Shown here: one piece after another, positions 43,748-56,659 of the stretch
Layout of the letters: the number at the start of each line of letters is the position of its first letter
Numbering within the stretch: position 1 is the first letter of the stretch
Origin: Bigelowiella natans CCMP2755
Lineage: Eukaryota; Cercozoa; Chlorarachniophyceae
Assembly: GCA_000320545.1 (NCBI GenBank)
Contig: ADNK01002373.1
Coordinates: 1 to 64,000, forward strand
Direction of reading: 5' to 3'
Length of the DNA: 64,000 nucleotides
Notes under the pieces: generated by a model
Told to the model about the DNA's origin: nothing
The model's database searches: none
Seen by the model: only the letters and a program-made list of their open reading frames with translations
Translations under genes and position numbers: made by a program

Positions 43748-46095
43748 GGAAGAAGGACAAATACTAAGTATGTAGTAGCATCATCTACCTGGGTTGCACA
43801 ATGAACTCATGCTACATTCGTCATGTTAATCTATATTTCTTCTCAAGTATCCCGTTTTCGAATTTTCCCCCCCCCCCCCCCCCTCTCCCCCTTTCTCTTT
43901 AGCATTCTATCTAGTTATATTGAGTATGATCGTTTCAGATCTCACCTTGCAGATAGACGACCCAATATCATAGGTCCCTTCGATATTATTAAAATCAAAA
44001 TAATCAGAGGTGGTGGTGGTGTTGTCGGAAATGAGGTCAACGACAAAATGGAACAAGTATGTTAAAATATTGGAGAGTAAATGAATCATCATCTGTATTG
44101 GCAATACTACTACTACTACTACTACTACCAACTGAGCACAAACAAACCTACTAGAAAGTGAGAGAGTGGCTACGATATAACAACATTATACTCGTTGTAG
44201 CAAATAGTCATTTGTATATCTTCGAATCCACCAATAACATAGTAGCATAAAATGAACAGCTGCAGGGAGTCAACACTGAGTAGTAAGTAATAGTACCTCC
44301 TTGTCCAATGACTTTGCCAGGATATAGATGGCAGTTTGGAGGGCAAACAAACGTAGATTCGCCCCGGGATACACCGAGCGTGTAGCCCTATTATTGAGTA
44401 ATTCAGAGCACCGGAGAACAGATGTGTGTATCATCATAGATACCATTGCGTAAGAAACAAACAACACAAGAGGACATAGAGGAGTAGCGCTGCACAATGT
44501 TCCACTATTGCTACTACTATTAATAAAAATAATGATCAATAATGATGATGATCTTACCGTCGCTGCACAAGTGAGCTTGTCTAGGGAGCAAGGAAACTTA
44601 CCCGTGTCGGTTTTGTGGGTACCGACCTGGTGTTATGTTGATAACAAGATAATAGACATTAATCACCATTTTAACACGAATGAATCATGGTATCTGGAAA
44701 GAATCATCAAATTCTTAATACTGTTCCTATTATTAACTCTCTTTCAATCCCCTCTCTATTAACTACCGTGAGCAGAAGAGCATCCACTGAGCTCGAGGGG
44801 GCAGGGTATACGCTCCATTCCGAAGCATTAGATTTGTGGCCTTTGAGCAGGACGTGCATATTTTCACAAACGTGAAACACAAAGAACGAGTGAGAAGTAT
44901 AGCGAACAACGGGCAGTTGAGGTAGCTTCGATAGAACGAAGAAAGAGGAGAAGAAGAAGAAGAAGAAGAAGAAGAAGAAAGGAAGGGAGGAAAACCTCAA
45001 CATAACCACATTACTATTCACAGCCCTAGACATGCAATCACCGTTAGCAGCAGAATCATACGAATATTAGTATCTTCGATCATCATTATGTGTAGTAATA
45101 ATGACTGCAGCAGAAAGGAAGGACCTCTCTCTTTCCAACGACCCATGTTACCCTCCATAACCCATGATTTACGTGCGAGCCACTTGTTTTTCTATAATAA
45201 GTATATGATGAGCAGCATAAGGAAGATGATGATTAATACTGAGCAAAGGCATTGATCGTATATGTGCCCTGAAAGAGGAGGAGCCGATTATTACTTCTGA
45301 GCTTCCTCTATCAAACTCACATACATACCAACCTGCTACATCTACCACTACTACTACTACTACTACTAATACTAATACTACTACTACCGTAGCCAGTGGG
45401 TCGCCGTTGATGTTAAAGCCTGTTCCAGCTGTTTTCATCGCTGGCATCTATTGTGTATTGTGTGTTTGTGTGTGCGTGTGTGTGTGTGTGTGTGTGGAAA
45501 AGTATGTTTGGATAGATCGATCCATTAATCATTTGCGACTTGATGATACGTAGATTCTTGCATGCATCGCATGTGACATTACCAAATAAAATATATTAAC
45601 ACCAATAAAAATGTAAGATACAACGAATTTTATCGAAGAACCCACCTTTTCCTTCCCTATCGTGTCAATGATAATTCCTAAGATGAGATTAATAATTAGA
45701 TGCTGCTTTCTTAGGGTACATGCCTCACAGGAAACACTATAATTAGCATCCCCCTGCTGTTGATGTGATAATTGCTAGTCTTTCCCTTCGACTGTAGATA
45801 ATATAACAAGAATTACCGTTGTGGAGTAGAGCTAAAGCATCGTTGCCGTTGAACCTGATATTATTGGTAGCAAGAATTCACCTATGCTAGCGATTACTAT
45901 CTTCTAACATGCTCTGTCAATTCTCCATTATATGTCTGCGTATTGTGTGTGTAATAGCATATTCTCAACCAGCCGTAGTAGGTCCCTCCTTCCTTTTGAT
46001 AGATCTGTCATAATTTTAAAACATAACAACACGATCACGGAGTGAATGGGGGGGGGGGCATTTCAGGTCAATTCTTCCCCCCCCCACCACCTTCC

Positions 46096-46143
<48 letters not shown>

Positions 46144-47222
46144 GTGTGTGTGTGAGTGTGTGTGTGTGGTTGCATTGTCTTGCCGAGTTGGATTTATATA
46201 CTTTCGATATTCATTGGTACAGTCTTTGAAACATGCATATGTTTGACATAATTTCACTCAAGAATTGATTACTTACCCTGCTACTAGAGAGATACTTGTC
46301 AACATAAGTTGGCTCGAGCTGTCGATTGGTAATCGCTATCGTCGAAGTGATAATAATAATAATAATGAGAATTTTAAATGGAAAATACTAGAATCTTGAA
46401 GGAGAGGGTAACTAGCAAAATTCTGCTTCATGGAAATTTTAAGCGCGTCTTCTCTGTACAATATACATGTAAAAATATACATACGTTCTTTTTCGTATCT
46501 TACTCATACATTCATATGGTTTAAAAAAGGTGGTATACAACATATATTATGAGATATTATGAGCAGCAGCAAGCATTGTTTTCTAGTACGTGGCAAGTAG
46601 TTAGTCTTGAAGTCATCAGATGCTATGACCCACGTCCCGCCTCCCCCGAGTTTCATGGCGGCTGCATTATTCAATGGTATATTCATCCATGCATTACATG
46701 TTGATTTGATAATATATCGGTATTTTAAATAATTATTGTAATTGGAATTGACGTACGGTCTCGGGCAAGGAAGAACTGGCTTCCATAATTCCATGCTCCC
46801 CCATCTTTAGCCACGATGATCGAAAATTCATTTAATGGGGCCTTTCGAAAGAAATTAAGAGTCGAAATCAGATAGATATCCGAAGAGTTGTTCGGGTTTT
46901 TGAGTGCAGACAAAAAGTAAATTATTTTTTTTATGTAAGGAAAAGACGTGAACTAACTCCAATTAAAAAGAACTAGCGAATTGCAACAATATTGAGCAAC
47001 ATCAGCAACAACGACAGCAGTAGTAATTCATACCTCCATACACGATGGGTTGTATATTTCCACCAATTGGCGTGCCTCGTCAGCGTGGACATACTTCGAG
47101 AAGAACAAGCGCTGTGCAGATGCTTGCTCGAGACATACCAAATTCCATGTTATTAGCAGAAGAGCGGCTCTAGCATAACTGAACGACGAGCGTGCAGCGG
47201 ATCCAACTCCCCGCATCTTCAT
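38635..47222 (-). CDS. secreted protein with lamin-tail-like N-terminus, PT-rich linker and EGF-like repeats
   Basis: The first exon, 47222-47034, encodes a signal peptide (hydrophobic AALLLITWNLVCL, cleavage near ASAQ) followed by LFFSKYVHADEARQLVEIYN, the opening of a lamin-tail-type (LTD) fold. The fold continues through 46841-46757, 46661-46590 (KLGGGGTWVIASDD), FNGNDALALLHN (about 45890-45850), GTGFNINGDPLAT (about 45440-45390) and NASEWSVYPA (about 44840-44790). A long unrecognised middle follows (about 44.6-40.8 kb) with exons such as NYSYFVYKDSVGTNHDTLFC. Then come a linker of APT/SPT repeats (about 40730-40630) and EGF-like modules at about 40310-40059, 39741-39493, 39250-39125 and 38980-38850, each with 6-Cys spacing (for example CSGRGACNFDTGVCTCDKGF). 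The stop is at 38635-38637. Only some exons are resolved. The gene could be two, because one exon can read to a stop at 43554. Confidence 0.6.
42087..42125. repeat. (TA)n microsatellites in the EGF-gene introns
   Basis: Long TA runs lie at about 42087-42125, 42826-42859, 43004-43040 and 43152-43191, four within 1.1 kb. They alternate with exons of only 50-100 nt. A (CA)n run directly precedes the second of them. Confidence 0.9.
46105..46142. repeat. (CT)n microsatellite
   Basis: A CT run followed by (TG)n lies in an intron of the minus-strand secreted-protein gene. Another GA run is at about 39798-39832. Confidence 0.9.
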
Positions 47223-47845
47223 CTTAGATGAGCTTACACTCTAGTATGAACGAAGTACGATCCAATCTATGGAGCAATGTGCTATAAAAGAGAGTAAAGT
47301 CATGACCTAACCGGCTTTTCAAATTGTTCTCTCCATCTTGATATTTCTGCCTCACTGATTCTCTACCTTCTTTACCCCTCTTCTTATCTCCCTCTCCCAT
47401 ATCATTTGTTCTCTACTTCTCTCTCTTACGAACAAATTCTCTGCGCCCCCAACCCTACCGAACCCAACCAGTTATTTTCAAGATTCTGAATCCCCGTACA
47501 TTAGCAGTGAAGTATTTACGCAAATTCTATGACGCATGCTTAATATCCCTGTCATTTTTAGTATCAGTAGCATGTGGCAAGAAATCATGATCGTTGCCAT
47601 GAGATCGCTACATGACCAGAAAATACCAGCAGGAGATGGAAATGCCCTGTGTTTTGGTTGAATCTCTGTCATTGGAATTATTAACACAGAGGAGAGATAG
47701 ACAAACAGACGACCTGCATTCTCCTTACGATGTTTTTACGATAAAAATTTTGACAAGAACATGAGAGGAACACATTTTTTTCCGTACTGCGACATGGAAA
47801 CGACGACAATAGAATTGATTCGACGTTATCGAAAAAGGCAGGAGA
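47223..47845. promoter_or_regulatory. divergent promoter interval, secreted EGF-like gene / basic hypothetical gene
   Basis: About 620 bp separates the ATG at 47222 (minus) from the best candidate ATG at 47846 (plus). The interval is pyrimidine-rich at 47320-47420 and has no island words. The exact plus-strand start is uncertain. Confidence 0.35.
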
Positions 47846-49780
47846 ATGGAGTTGACAGCATCTTATGTCGCGGTATCTCCTCGAGACATATCTCTTAACT
47901 GCAAAGTTCGTCCTTCACCCCTCCGAGAGAATGAACCAGTTTGTGAGCATTTAAAACCGAGTGCAGCAGTATTATCACTCGAACTACGTATAGGGATAAC
48001 AGACCGTGCGGTTGGTACTCTGGCCAAATTGAGGAGGCTCGCCTGAGGAAAAGTCATTCGAATCCTGGGACAAATAACCCTAGTTATTCATGCGAGCGCG
48101 TACACCCCAAAAGTATGGCAATCAGGACAAGTTGTAGAATTAAGCCTTAGAAAAAACACATAGTCTTGATCAAGCTGCTGGCAACACTTAGACAATGACA
48201 CAAAAAACTATCCTCCAACCTGCCGTTTCCTTGCATTCAATGCCTGTCCCTTCTAGAACTTTCGAACATAAATATGTACTGTGCGCTAGTCAATGTCGAT
48301 CGCAATCCTAACGTCTGCTTTATTATTCCGCAGAAAGAAGCCTCTAGCAGGGATTACATTTGACTTTTCCTTCGATGCAAAACCAAAGAAACGGAAGTAA
48401 GGCGCTACGTGTAAATGTGCGTGCGTGCGTGCGTGTCTCTGTGGGGTGTTGATAGATATATGTGGAATATGTCCTCTCTATGTAAGATACAGAGTGTGTC
48501 TACTAACTGTAAGATTCAGAATTTGATTACGCCCCTTGTACTAAATATCTCTAGGAATCAGTTGAAACGACAAAAGTCTAAGCGAAAAAAGGAAAAAATC
48601 CGCTACCCTAAGAAATCTGCGTCTCCCAAAATTTATCAATCTGGAATGGGGCCCATCGTCGAGCCAACGGGGATTGATTTTACAAATACGATACAAGTTA
48701 CCTCATGGAGAGTACGCACGGCGAAGATGATTTATGAGAAAGGGAGAAGGTGGGTTTTCAAACATTGACATACTATCATCCCAAAGTGTCCATAATGTGC
48801 GCACGTATTGTTTCCAGGTTTACACAGGAAGGAGATAGAATGAGGAAAACAATGCATAAGCCCGCATCACCAGTCTCTAACTCTAAACCGATAGGGTGGG
48901 TGATCAGACTATTATTTTCTTTCACTCATGACCGTATCACCTATATTCCAGCAAATAATCATGTTTTCCGCTGCTGTATGAGAGGCGCTGGTGCATGCGT
49001 GGAATTGTAGCTGCTCTCCCTCTTAAACCCACGATTTTCCCCTGTCCTTCCTCCTTCAGATTATCGTCTCCTGAATATAGGGATGGAGATAAATCAAAAG
49101 ACAACTCAAACACCAAACCTGATATTGATGCCGCTCCTTGCCAGCATTCAGTACCGTTCAGCAACGCTCCCTCTCCAACCAAGAAAAAGGGATTTTGTTT
49201 TAAGACTTTAAATGATAACCTTAATATAAAATCCTCCACGTTATTTGCGAATAAAAAAGGAGAATCCTCAAATAGAAGCAGGCTCGTTCTCAAAATGCCG
49301 AAGGCTCACAGTAGTATCTCACAGTCTGCGCGTCGACCGCATCAAAATACTTATTCGGTTGGAAAATCAAGAACCCCAAGAACCGCAAGGAAGGCTGGCA
49401 GTCCGACCTATCATGGGTCTCGAAGAGGTTCACGCAACAGGATGATGTTCAGGCACACTTTCCCGGTGGTGCGAGAAGCGCAACAAGCATGGAAGATCCA
49501 CGGTACAAAAGTGGCGCAATCTAACCGGGAAGAAATGTATATTCGTCGTCTCCAGAATCTGACGCTGCAGAAAAGTAATAATCTGCAGAAAATAGATAGA
49601 AAAATGTCGAGCTTTGATTATTCACCGAGGCGGTCTCATGGTCAGAAGGGTAAGAAAGCATGGGCAGCTATCGAAAAAGAAGACTTTCAAAGCTCTATTC
49701 AACATTTCGAAGAAACGGTTCTAAGAGCAGTGGTTAGAAGGAGGATAAAAATAAACGGTTCAAACACAGTGATAAGATAA
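47846..49780 (+). CDS. basic hypothetical protein, 5' end uncertain
   Basis: I do not recognise this protein. The phase-consistent exons are 48334-48396 (KKPLAGITFDFSFDAKPKKR), 48555-48749, 48818-48895 and 49060-49780 (stop). An ATG exon from 47846 is probable, but its splice to 48334 is not in phase in my model, so a small exon may be missing. The product is rich in Lys, Arg and Ser with little hydrophobic content. Blocks include QSGMGPIVEPTGIDF, a REEMYIRRLQNLTLQK helix and AAIEKEDFQSSIQHFEETVL near the C-terminus. Basic patches such as KRQKSKRKKEK could be nuclear localisation or nucleic-acid-binding signals. Its introns are short and free of microsatellites. Confidence 0.6.
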
Positions 49781-49899
49781 TTATATGCCACGTTCCACAG
49801 TGAGGGAGGCATTTTTTGAGAAAACGAATGATCTTTGCACTGCGCCGAGTAGTGTCTCAGGAGACAGATCACGATTTCGGCTGGTAGTTTTGAACAATG

Positions 49900-50430
49900 G
49901 TCATTCGATCGAGTGAGTGCGGGTGTGGACCTGCGATTCCCTCCTAGCTTTGCATGTCAGCGTGTATGCCATGCTAGCATGTACGCAGCACGCTAGCACG
50001 TCTGACATGGATCACATGCAAGCATGCCCAGATGCAATAAAGAAGCACAAGTCTAAACGTCAACTATGCTAGCTACCGCGTGCGTGATTGCTGAACCTAG
50101 CTAGCTAGCTTTTATTAACTAGGTGTAAATGCACATGCGGGAGAGCACTACATGCCAGGCGAGAGCACAATTGTTGCTACGCACGCAGAGCATCTTGCAC
50201 ATCATTCATTGGCTGCCTCTGATCCTGTAAATGTCACATCGCCTGCGCTAGAACGTTGCGCTGGCATGCGGAGACGAACCACCCTACTAGCCTAGCACAT
50301 GCTAGCATGTCACACTGAACATTACCTAGCTACCCGATGAACGACGGACACAATGTGCCAAACTTATCGACTAAATAAATGTACATGTATGTGTTGAATG
50401 CATTTAGCATTTGCATACGACTAAAGGAAT
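49900..50430. other. CATG/CTAGC-rich 3'-flanking island 6 (convergent interval)
   Basis: This lies between the stop of the basic hypothetical gene and the 3' end of the ankyrin/RanBP2-finger gene. It includes CCATGCTAGCATG, GCACGCTAGCACG, ACCTAGCTAGCTAGC and CACATGCTAGCATG. No ORF of interest was found. Confidence 0.65.
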
Positions 50431-50568
50431 ATTCACTATGCTCGAAATTCAAGATAGAGCTGTAACGAAATGGGAGATGACCAGGAACTGAAGTTCCGCC
50501 TGTCTAGCTGTCTAGCTGTGGGTGAGTGCACACTACTAGAATTAGAAATGCCGTCCTCGTTAGTCTTG

Positions 50569-53500
50569 CTAGTGGTTCGGATCCAAGCTCCTTTTATGCT
50601 CCAAATGCTGCGGATGCTGCGGCGATATCTGCTGCGATTGTAGCTGCATGGGCTTATTTCGTTTTTTGTCACGTCTAATTTTGGGTCGGTTTGTGTTAGG
50701 ATCGTCATGTTTTTTGGGATAAAACTTTTGTGTCTTTGTAAGCGTGGCCTTGCGGGGTTTTTTAAACCCGCATACCAAACACTGCAGCAGATCCGCAGAG
50801 TTTTTTAGAGTACACATACTGCACTGCCATTCTTTGGTGTCATCGCTCATCTCATCGTCATCTTCGTTCTCGTCTTCACTTCCGAGTTCACTTTCACTGT
50901 CACTATCTTCTACCTCCATCACCGACTTCTTGTTCGCCTGTGGTTTCGGTCTAGAGACAGTGGAAAGGTTTTTGCTAGAAACGACTGTAGCTGCTTTGGA
51001 TAGCTGTTGTTTTGGGATACGGCGAATAGGCGGGCGTGGCTTGCCTTCATTTGCCAAGATGGTAAGGCACTTACCATCATCAGATTCTTCCGAAGAGTCG
51101 CTCAGGTCGCTTGAGTCATTTGAATAAGGCGAACTGGATTCTTTCCTTGATGTAGCCGCAGCAGTTGTAGTTTTCGAGGAATTCAAAGTGCCTTTCCTCT
51201 TTACTACTCCCAGATTATGCCGACCACCATTATGCAGAACTTTAGGCCTTTTGTTTGCGCTGTTTAAACCATTCGCCAGCTTGCCTGCATTAGAGTTCGA
51301 TCTCTTTACATATGGCTGCTTAATATCCCCGGCCTTCAACAACCCCTTCTTGTGACGATTTTGGGGATTGGAAGAATTAGCGCCAGTGTTTCCAGCACCT
51401 GAGTGATTTGCCCCTGAGGAAGAGTTCTTGAGAGATTTAGAACCAGCAATGCTCCGTTTGTCATGTTGCTTGCGATTACTGGTTCCCTGGCCACTTTTAG
51501 TGCCAATCCCACCGGAAACCTTCGATCCGATGAAGCTGGGTCTTTTGTCGCGCCGTTTCTGAGCATCCAATGAACCCATAGTCTTCTTCTTCGAAGTAAC
51601 CATTGAACCTGCTGAAACCTCACCTTCGATAGGTTTCCTTTTCTTTTCTTTTCTTTTTCCTAGCAACGAAGAAGAGGAATCCTTTGTGTCTTCTTTATCC
51701 CGCTTACGTTTCTTGGATTTTACGGGAAGGCCTGATGACTCTCTGTTGCGCTGGTCATTCTTCCTAGACTTAATATTTTTCTTTTCTATACTGGATGCAG
51801 CATAGCGGTTATTCTCAGAAGACAAAGCTGTATCAGTTCGGCTTCCCTTGGCCTTCTCCCCTCCACCTCTAACCTTCCCAGCCTTAATCATAGATCCTTT
51901 GTTCTTATCTGATTTTACTTTGTCGCTACTTGAGCTCCCTTTGATCTTATCAGCTCTGCTGCGGTCAGTTTTAATTTTGCTCTTATCGGTCTTAATTCTC
52001 TCGCCTTTTAGCCTCTCAGCTGCCTTCCCCTTAACCCCATCTATCTTTCTCTTCTTCGCGTCAAAACTGCTAAGGCTGCCGCCTTCCGTACGCTTTCTAG
52101 GTTCGTCACGCTGCTGTTTTCTGCTGGGCCCAGATGTCTTATCGCCCAAATTGGGTTTCTTGATAGTGGCCTTCATGCCGGAAAGACTTACTCGTTTCTC
52201 GCCAGACACTGATCGTTTAATTGAGACCGACGTTGACTTTTCGGAGGAAGGACGACGCTCCCGTTCCCGCTCACCGTCAACAACATTAGAATTGCTAACA
52301 TTATTTTTTTTGGTAATCCCCTTTTTTGCTGACAATGATTTCTCAGAGGTAGACGGAGGGCGACGCTCCCGCTTACTGACGATGGCGCCAGGAGAAGTGC
52401 TATCATTATTCCTCTTCGTACCGCTTTTTTTAGACGATTTCGTTTTATTACTATCGACACCAGTCGTAGCTGCAGATAATGAGAGTTTTCTTTTACCAAC
52501 ACTAACTGCACTCTCGCTACCACCACTATTTTTATCTCCGTTGTCCTTTATCTTTACTCCTTTATTTTTCGAGAACTTCTCACCGTTGTTAGATCCGCCC
52601 ATACCCTTCTTCTTTTTCTTTTTTTTCTTTTTTTTCGGCTTTTTCTCGTGTTTAACATGACGTTCTCGGTCGCCTTCTACACTATCTTCTACCTTTGGGA
52701 TATTATTTTTCTTTGATATTGACTTCTCGGCTGAGGTAGGGTGTTTCTCGGAGTGCTTGACCTTCAACTTGCCCGAACTTTCTCTTGAGGTTTTTTTTTT
52801 CAATGATGAGGCCTCCTTTGTTTGTGAGTGTGATTGGACACCGGTCTTCGATACCGCCTCTCCAATCTTGGTTTCGGAAGCACTTTGACTTCTTCTTAAG
52901 TTACCAGTTACACGGTGCTTTTGGGTAATTTTAGCGGACCTAGAATTTTCATTAGCAAGATGTGGAGTCGTCTTCTTGTTTTTTTCCTCTTGCGATTTTT
53001 TCGTCTCAGATTTGGAAGCTAGGTTTTTTTGTACAGCTTTAGGATCGGGATCAATCTTCTCCTTTTTGGCTACATACTTAGGAATCTCTGTTGTTATGTT
53101 GGAAGGATGTTTCTCTCCTTCATTTTCTCGGTGCCCTTCCAGCGCTATTTTCCCCACTCCACATGGACTTCTACGCGAAGATACTTGTTGCTTCTTTTGT
53201 TTTTCCTCGGACTTCTTTGTTAAAACACTATCTCCTGCATGTTTTAAGTTTTTCAGTAAGGCAGTGTCTCTTCTCTCCCCTTCCTCAGATTTGCTAGATA
53301 TAGAATCGCCCGACCTCTTTTTTTTGGTAGGGATCTCTTTTTCAACAACCAAAGGGATTGCTGTAGGTATCCCAATCCCAGCCTTTTCTAAAACAGGTTT
53401 TGCCTTGGGTGCGTCTTCCACAGAAATTTTGGCAGATTTCTTCATGTCTGATGAAATGCTAGGCGAGTCTTTCTCGACTTTTGTTTCTGCATTAGGCGCT

Positions 53501-55798
53501 TCTTGATCCTGCCTCTCGAATACTTCCTTCTCTCCCGCCTTCGGCACGTGTGCTGCTATTTCTTTTGGATTATTCCTTCCTTTATCCTTCTGCTTCATGG
53601 GTGATGGGCCGTTGCTAACAGCGTCTTTCTTAACTCCAAGGGTTTTGTTTATTGTGTTAATGCCATCACTTGTGTTTGGAGGATTTACAGGTGAGGCAGT
53701 TTTATCTTCAGCTGATGGAGCATTTGCTTTTAATGGAGGTGTAACAGTAAAAGAACTTTCTTCACATTTTAAAGACGAGTGCATTACTCCATTCCTAACA
53801 GCAGTGACATTGACAGTACTTTTCTTCGACTTTGAACCTACAAACTGAGATTTCGACTTCATTTTTGTGGTCACCTTTGCTGATGCATTGACAATTGTTG
53901 AGGTCGATTTCTTCTCCTTTACAGCTGCGGAAGATTGCAACGGTTCCGTCTTCACAGAAGCTGTCGATGCTCCTCCTGGACCATCCTTGTCATCCTTATT
54001 AGTCTTAGTTAAATTCTTTACTCCCGCGCCCTCCCCACTGCTCCCTGCGATGTCCTCCATTACTTTCCCGGTTTTCCTACTTCGCTTCTTACCACTTCGA
54101 GGGGTAGACTTCGCAGTCTCTAACTTTTGAGCTGAACTGGCATGATTGGACATTATGTCCACAGTAGACAAATTTTGTTGGCCATTGGATGTTTCTTTCC
54201 CACGCCCAACTAATCGGGAGCTTCCCGAGATTCGAGCTTGAGTTTCACTTAGTATCATCGCCTCCATTTGCTTCTGACGCAATTTGATTATGTCTGTGGC
54301 AGTGTCAGCTTTGCCTTGGAGAGCCTTTCTCCGCTTTCTAGCACCACACACGACACATTTAACAGACTCTGCCTTATTCTCTAGTGTACATTGGGAGCAA
54401 GTCCAAGTCCCTGCGTCCGTACGGCTGCCCTCTTTTGGTTTTGGATACTCCTCATACTTAAACCTCTTCTTGTGGCTTTTCTTTGCACGTGTTGAGCCAG
54501 GTGTGTCGCCATTCTTGGTAACCTCCCTGTGCCGCGTACGTTTCCTTGAATTTGGAGTAGAATCATCGGATCTGCGCTTGTGAGACGAGCTACTACCATT
54601 GGCAATTGCTTTCTTCTTTTTTGAATCTCTATGCCGTAAAATGCTTTTCAGCTGCTTCCAATCGCTGCATATAATTCGCAGATTCTGGCCATGCAAATTC
54701 TTATGATTAGCATTTGCGCCGCGACTAATAAATAAATTAAGGATCTCGAAATTTCCTTTTCTACTTGCGATGAAGATGGGCGTATCACCATCTTTATTAA
54801 CTTGCTCGACATCTGCTTGTGCTTTAAGCAGCACTTTTACAACTGAGGTTTTGCCAAAATAAGTAGCGACTGAGAGCGGACAAAATTTGTCTACGTCTGT
54901 TATCCTTGTGTCTGCCCCAGCGTCAACTAGCTTCTGAGCTATTGCTGCATGGCCATACCTCGCCGCACACATTAATGCCGTCCACTTGTGCACCTGAATG
55001 CAATTTTTAATTAGAGAAGAAAAATGTTTAATTCTTTGAATTCGAGCTTTACCCGACACTGAAAATCAAGGTCTGCACGGGCGTTTATCAACTCTTGTAC
55101 AGCATTGGCTTCTCCGTAGTAAGCCCCTATCATTAGAGGAGAATGCCCTTCCTGTTCACGAAAAAATTACATATCATCCGACTATCGGGAGACTGGGAAA
55201 TGCCCTTCCTGACCTTGCTTAGAGCTCTATGTCGAGCGCCAGCATCAATAAGCATTTTTACAACTTCTAGCTTGCCATATCTTACAGCGAACATAAGTGG
55301 CGTCCATCCGTGTTCCTAATCAATTGAGTAACATCTTAGGAAAATGAAGATATTGCTGTTCATTCACGAAGAGGAACCTTATCCTTGCACTCAAGATCCG
55401 CTTTCTCGCGTATAAGAAGGTCTGCAACTTCTGTGAGACCTCTCCGCGCAGCATGTATTATCGGTGTCCATCCCTTAGGTATTAGGTTCATGGAATATAA
55501 CAATCTTTTAAAAGTTGTTCCAAGCGATGTTCTTCCACAAAGACGAAGTACGCATTAAAGTATGACAATATTTAAAATGAAATAAATCGAATGTTGCAGC
55601 ATTTGTAATGAAGAAAGAGAAAGCAAGTGAAACAAGTTATACCTTGCTTTCCAAATTGACAGGGCAGCCCAGTTGCAGTAGTTGTCGAAGCTTCTCTACA
55701 TTCCCTTCCAAAGCGCACTTAAAGAATTTTTTCCTCAACTGTCTTCTTGTAACCTTTGGCTGTGAAGGGGGTTCGTGGACCCCCCGAGAATCACCCAT
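50569..55798 (-). CDS. ankyrin-repeat protein with two RanBP2-type zinc fingers flanking a long basic disordered region
   Basis: Five exons: 55798-55643, 55473-55378, 55315-55214, 55151-55053 and 54993-50569, all phase 0; about 1625 residues. About seven ankyrin repeats occupy residues ~10-250 (for example GWTPIIHAARRGLTEVADLL, HGWTPLMFAVRYGKLEVV and WTALMCAARYGHAAIAQKLV), and each of the short exons encodes roughly one repeat. A first zinc finger WTCSQCTLENKAESVKCVVC lies near residue 350 and a second, WQCSMCTLKNSADLLQCLVC, near residue 1560; both are C-x2-C-x10-C-x2-C. Between them lie about 1,200 Lys/Ser-rich residues with many KKR clusters, suggesting a nuclear, RNA- or chromatin-associated protein. 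RanBP2 fingers bind single-stranded RNA or, in the NZF subtype, ubiquitin; which applies is unclear. The 4.4-kb last exon is exceptional for this window. In-frame Met codons exist upstream of 55798. Confidence 0.88.
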
Positions 55799-56659
55799 CT
55801 TAATGTGCAGCGAAATTCGGGGTTTGGTCGGGGGGGGGCAAAGTATTTTCAGACTTGGTAATTCCAGTCCACATACCTTCAAGTCACAGTCCATTTGTCC
55901 TAAAATACAGTATAAATAAGAAAAGCGACGACAATAGAATGTTGTCTTTATTCTAGAATAAGTGCTTTCATCATTGTCTTCTTGACTTTTCAAAGATTAC
56001 CAACTGCCTTATTCTTCGGCCTATCGGATGCCTTCTATTATATACAATCGTCATACAAAAAAATATGACGTAATCAAGTTTTTAACTACATTTAGTTGAA
56101 AGAGCTAATTTGTAGAGTTAAAAGTGAAGTTCGTTCGCCCAGGTATAACGAGGGTAGACCGCTTTCAACACTTTACAGGGGGTTTCTACTCAATATTCTC
56201 TGTTTTTGGTTTCCGCTCTGACATAAAAAGCATCTATTTTAGGAAGGAACTTCAAGTTCATGTGCACTCCGTCTGAAAAAATGTATCAGAGTGATCCAAG
56301 CAGCAATCGCTATTTGAAGACCCGCGAAATATCCAAGTAATCAAAACTTCTTGGTGAACACGGGAAAATAAGCATGTATCTTTTTAAGATGCACGAATCA
56401 AACACATTCTTTTCTAGACTGAAGTTTGGATATGATCGATCTCAATTTGCCTCTCTTGTGGTCTCTTTTCCCGTTAAATTCTTGTTTTCAAGGGCTTATA
56501 TTTGGTTTTCTTCAGGTTTCTCGCAACAGATAGATCTAGGCGTAAAAGGCTTCGCAAATTCTCGGTGATTTCTCGGAGATAATTCAAATCACAGCTTGCC
56601 AGTACGAGGGAAACGTATTAGGTAATCTATTGACTACGACAAGACAAATACTCACGCAT
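55799..56659. promoter_or_regulatory. divergent promoter interval, ankyrin/RanBP2 gene / TMF1
   Basis: 861 bp separates the two ATGs. It is AT-rich and non-repetitive, with no CATG island. An in-frame extension of the minus gene up to 55993 is possible. Nothing else recognisable is present. Confidence 0.45.

Noticed and set aside
51848-54130. Plus-strand hydrophobic, Phe/Leu/Ser-rich ORFs up to 270 codons
   Set aside because: They are antisense to the 4.4-kb Lys/Ser-rich exon, and their composition is the mirror of Lys/Glu/Ser codons.
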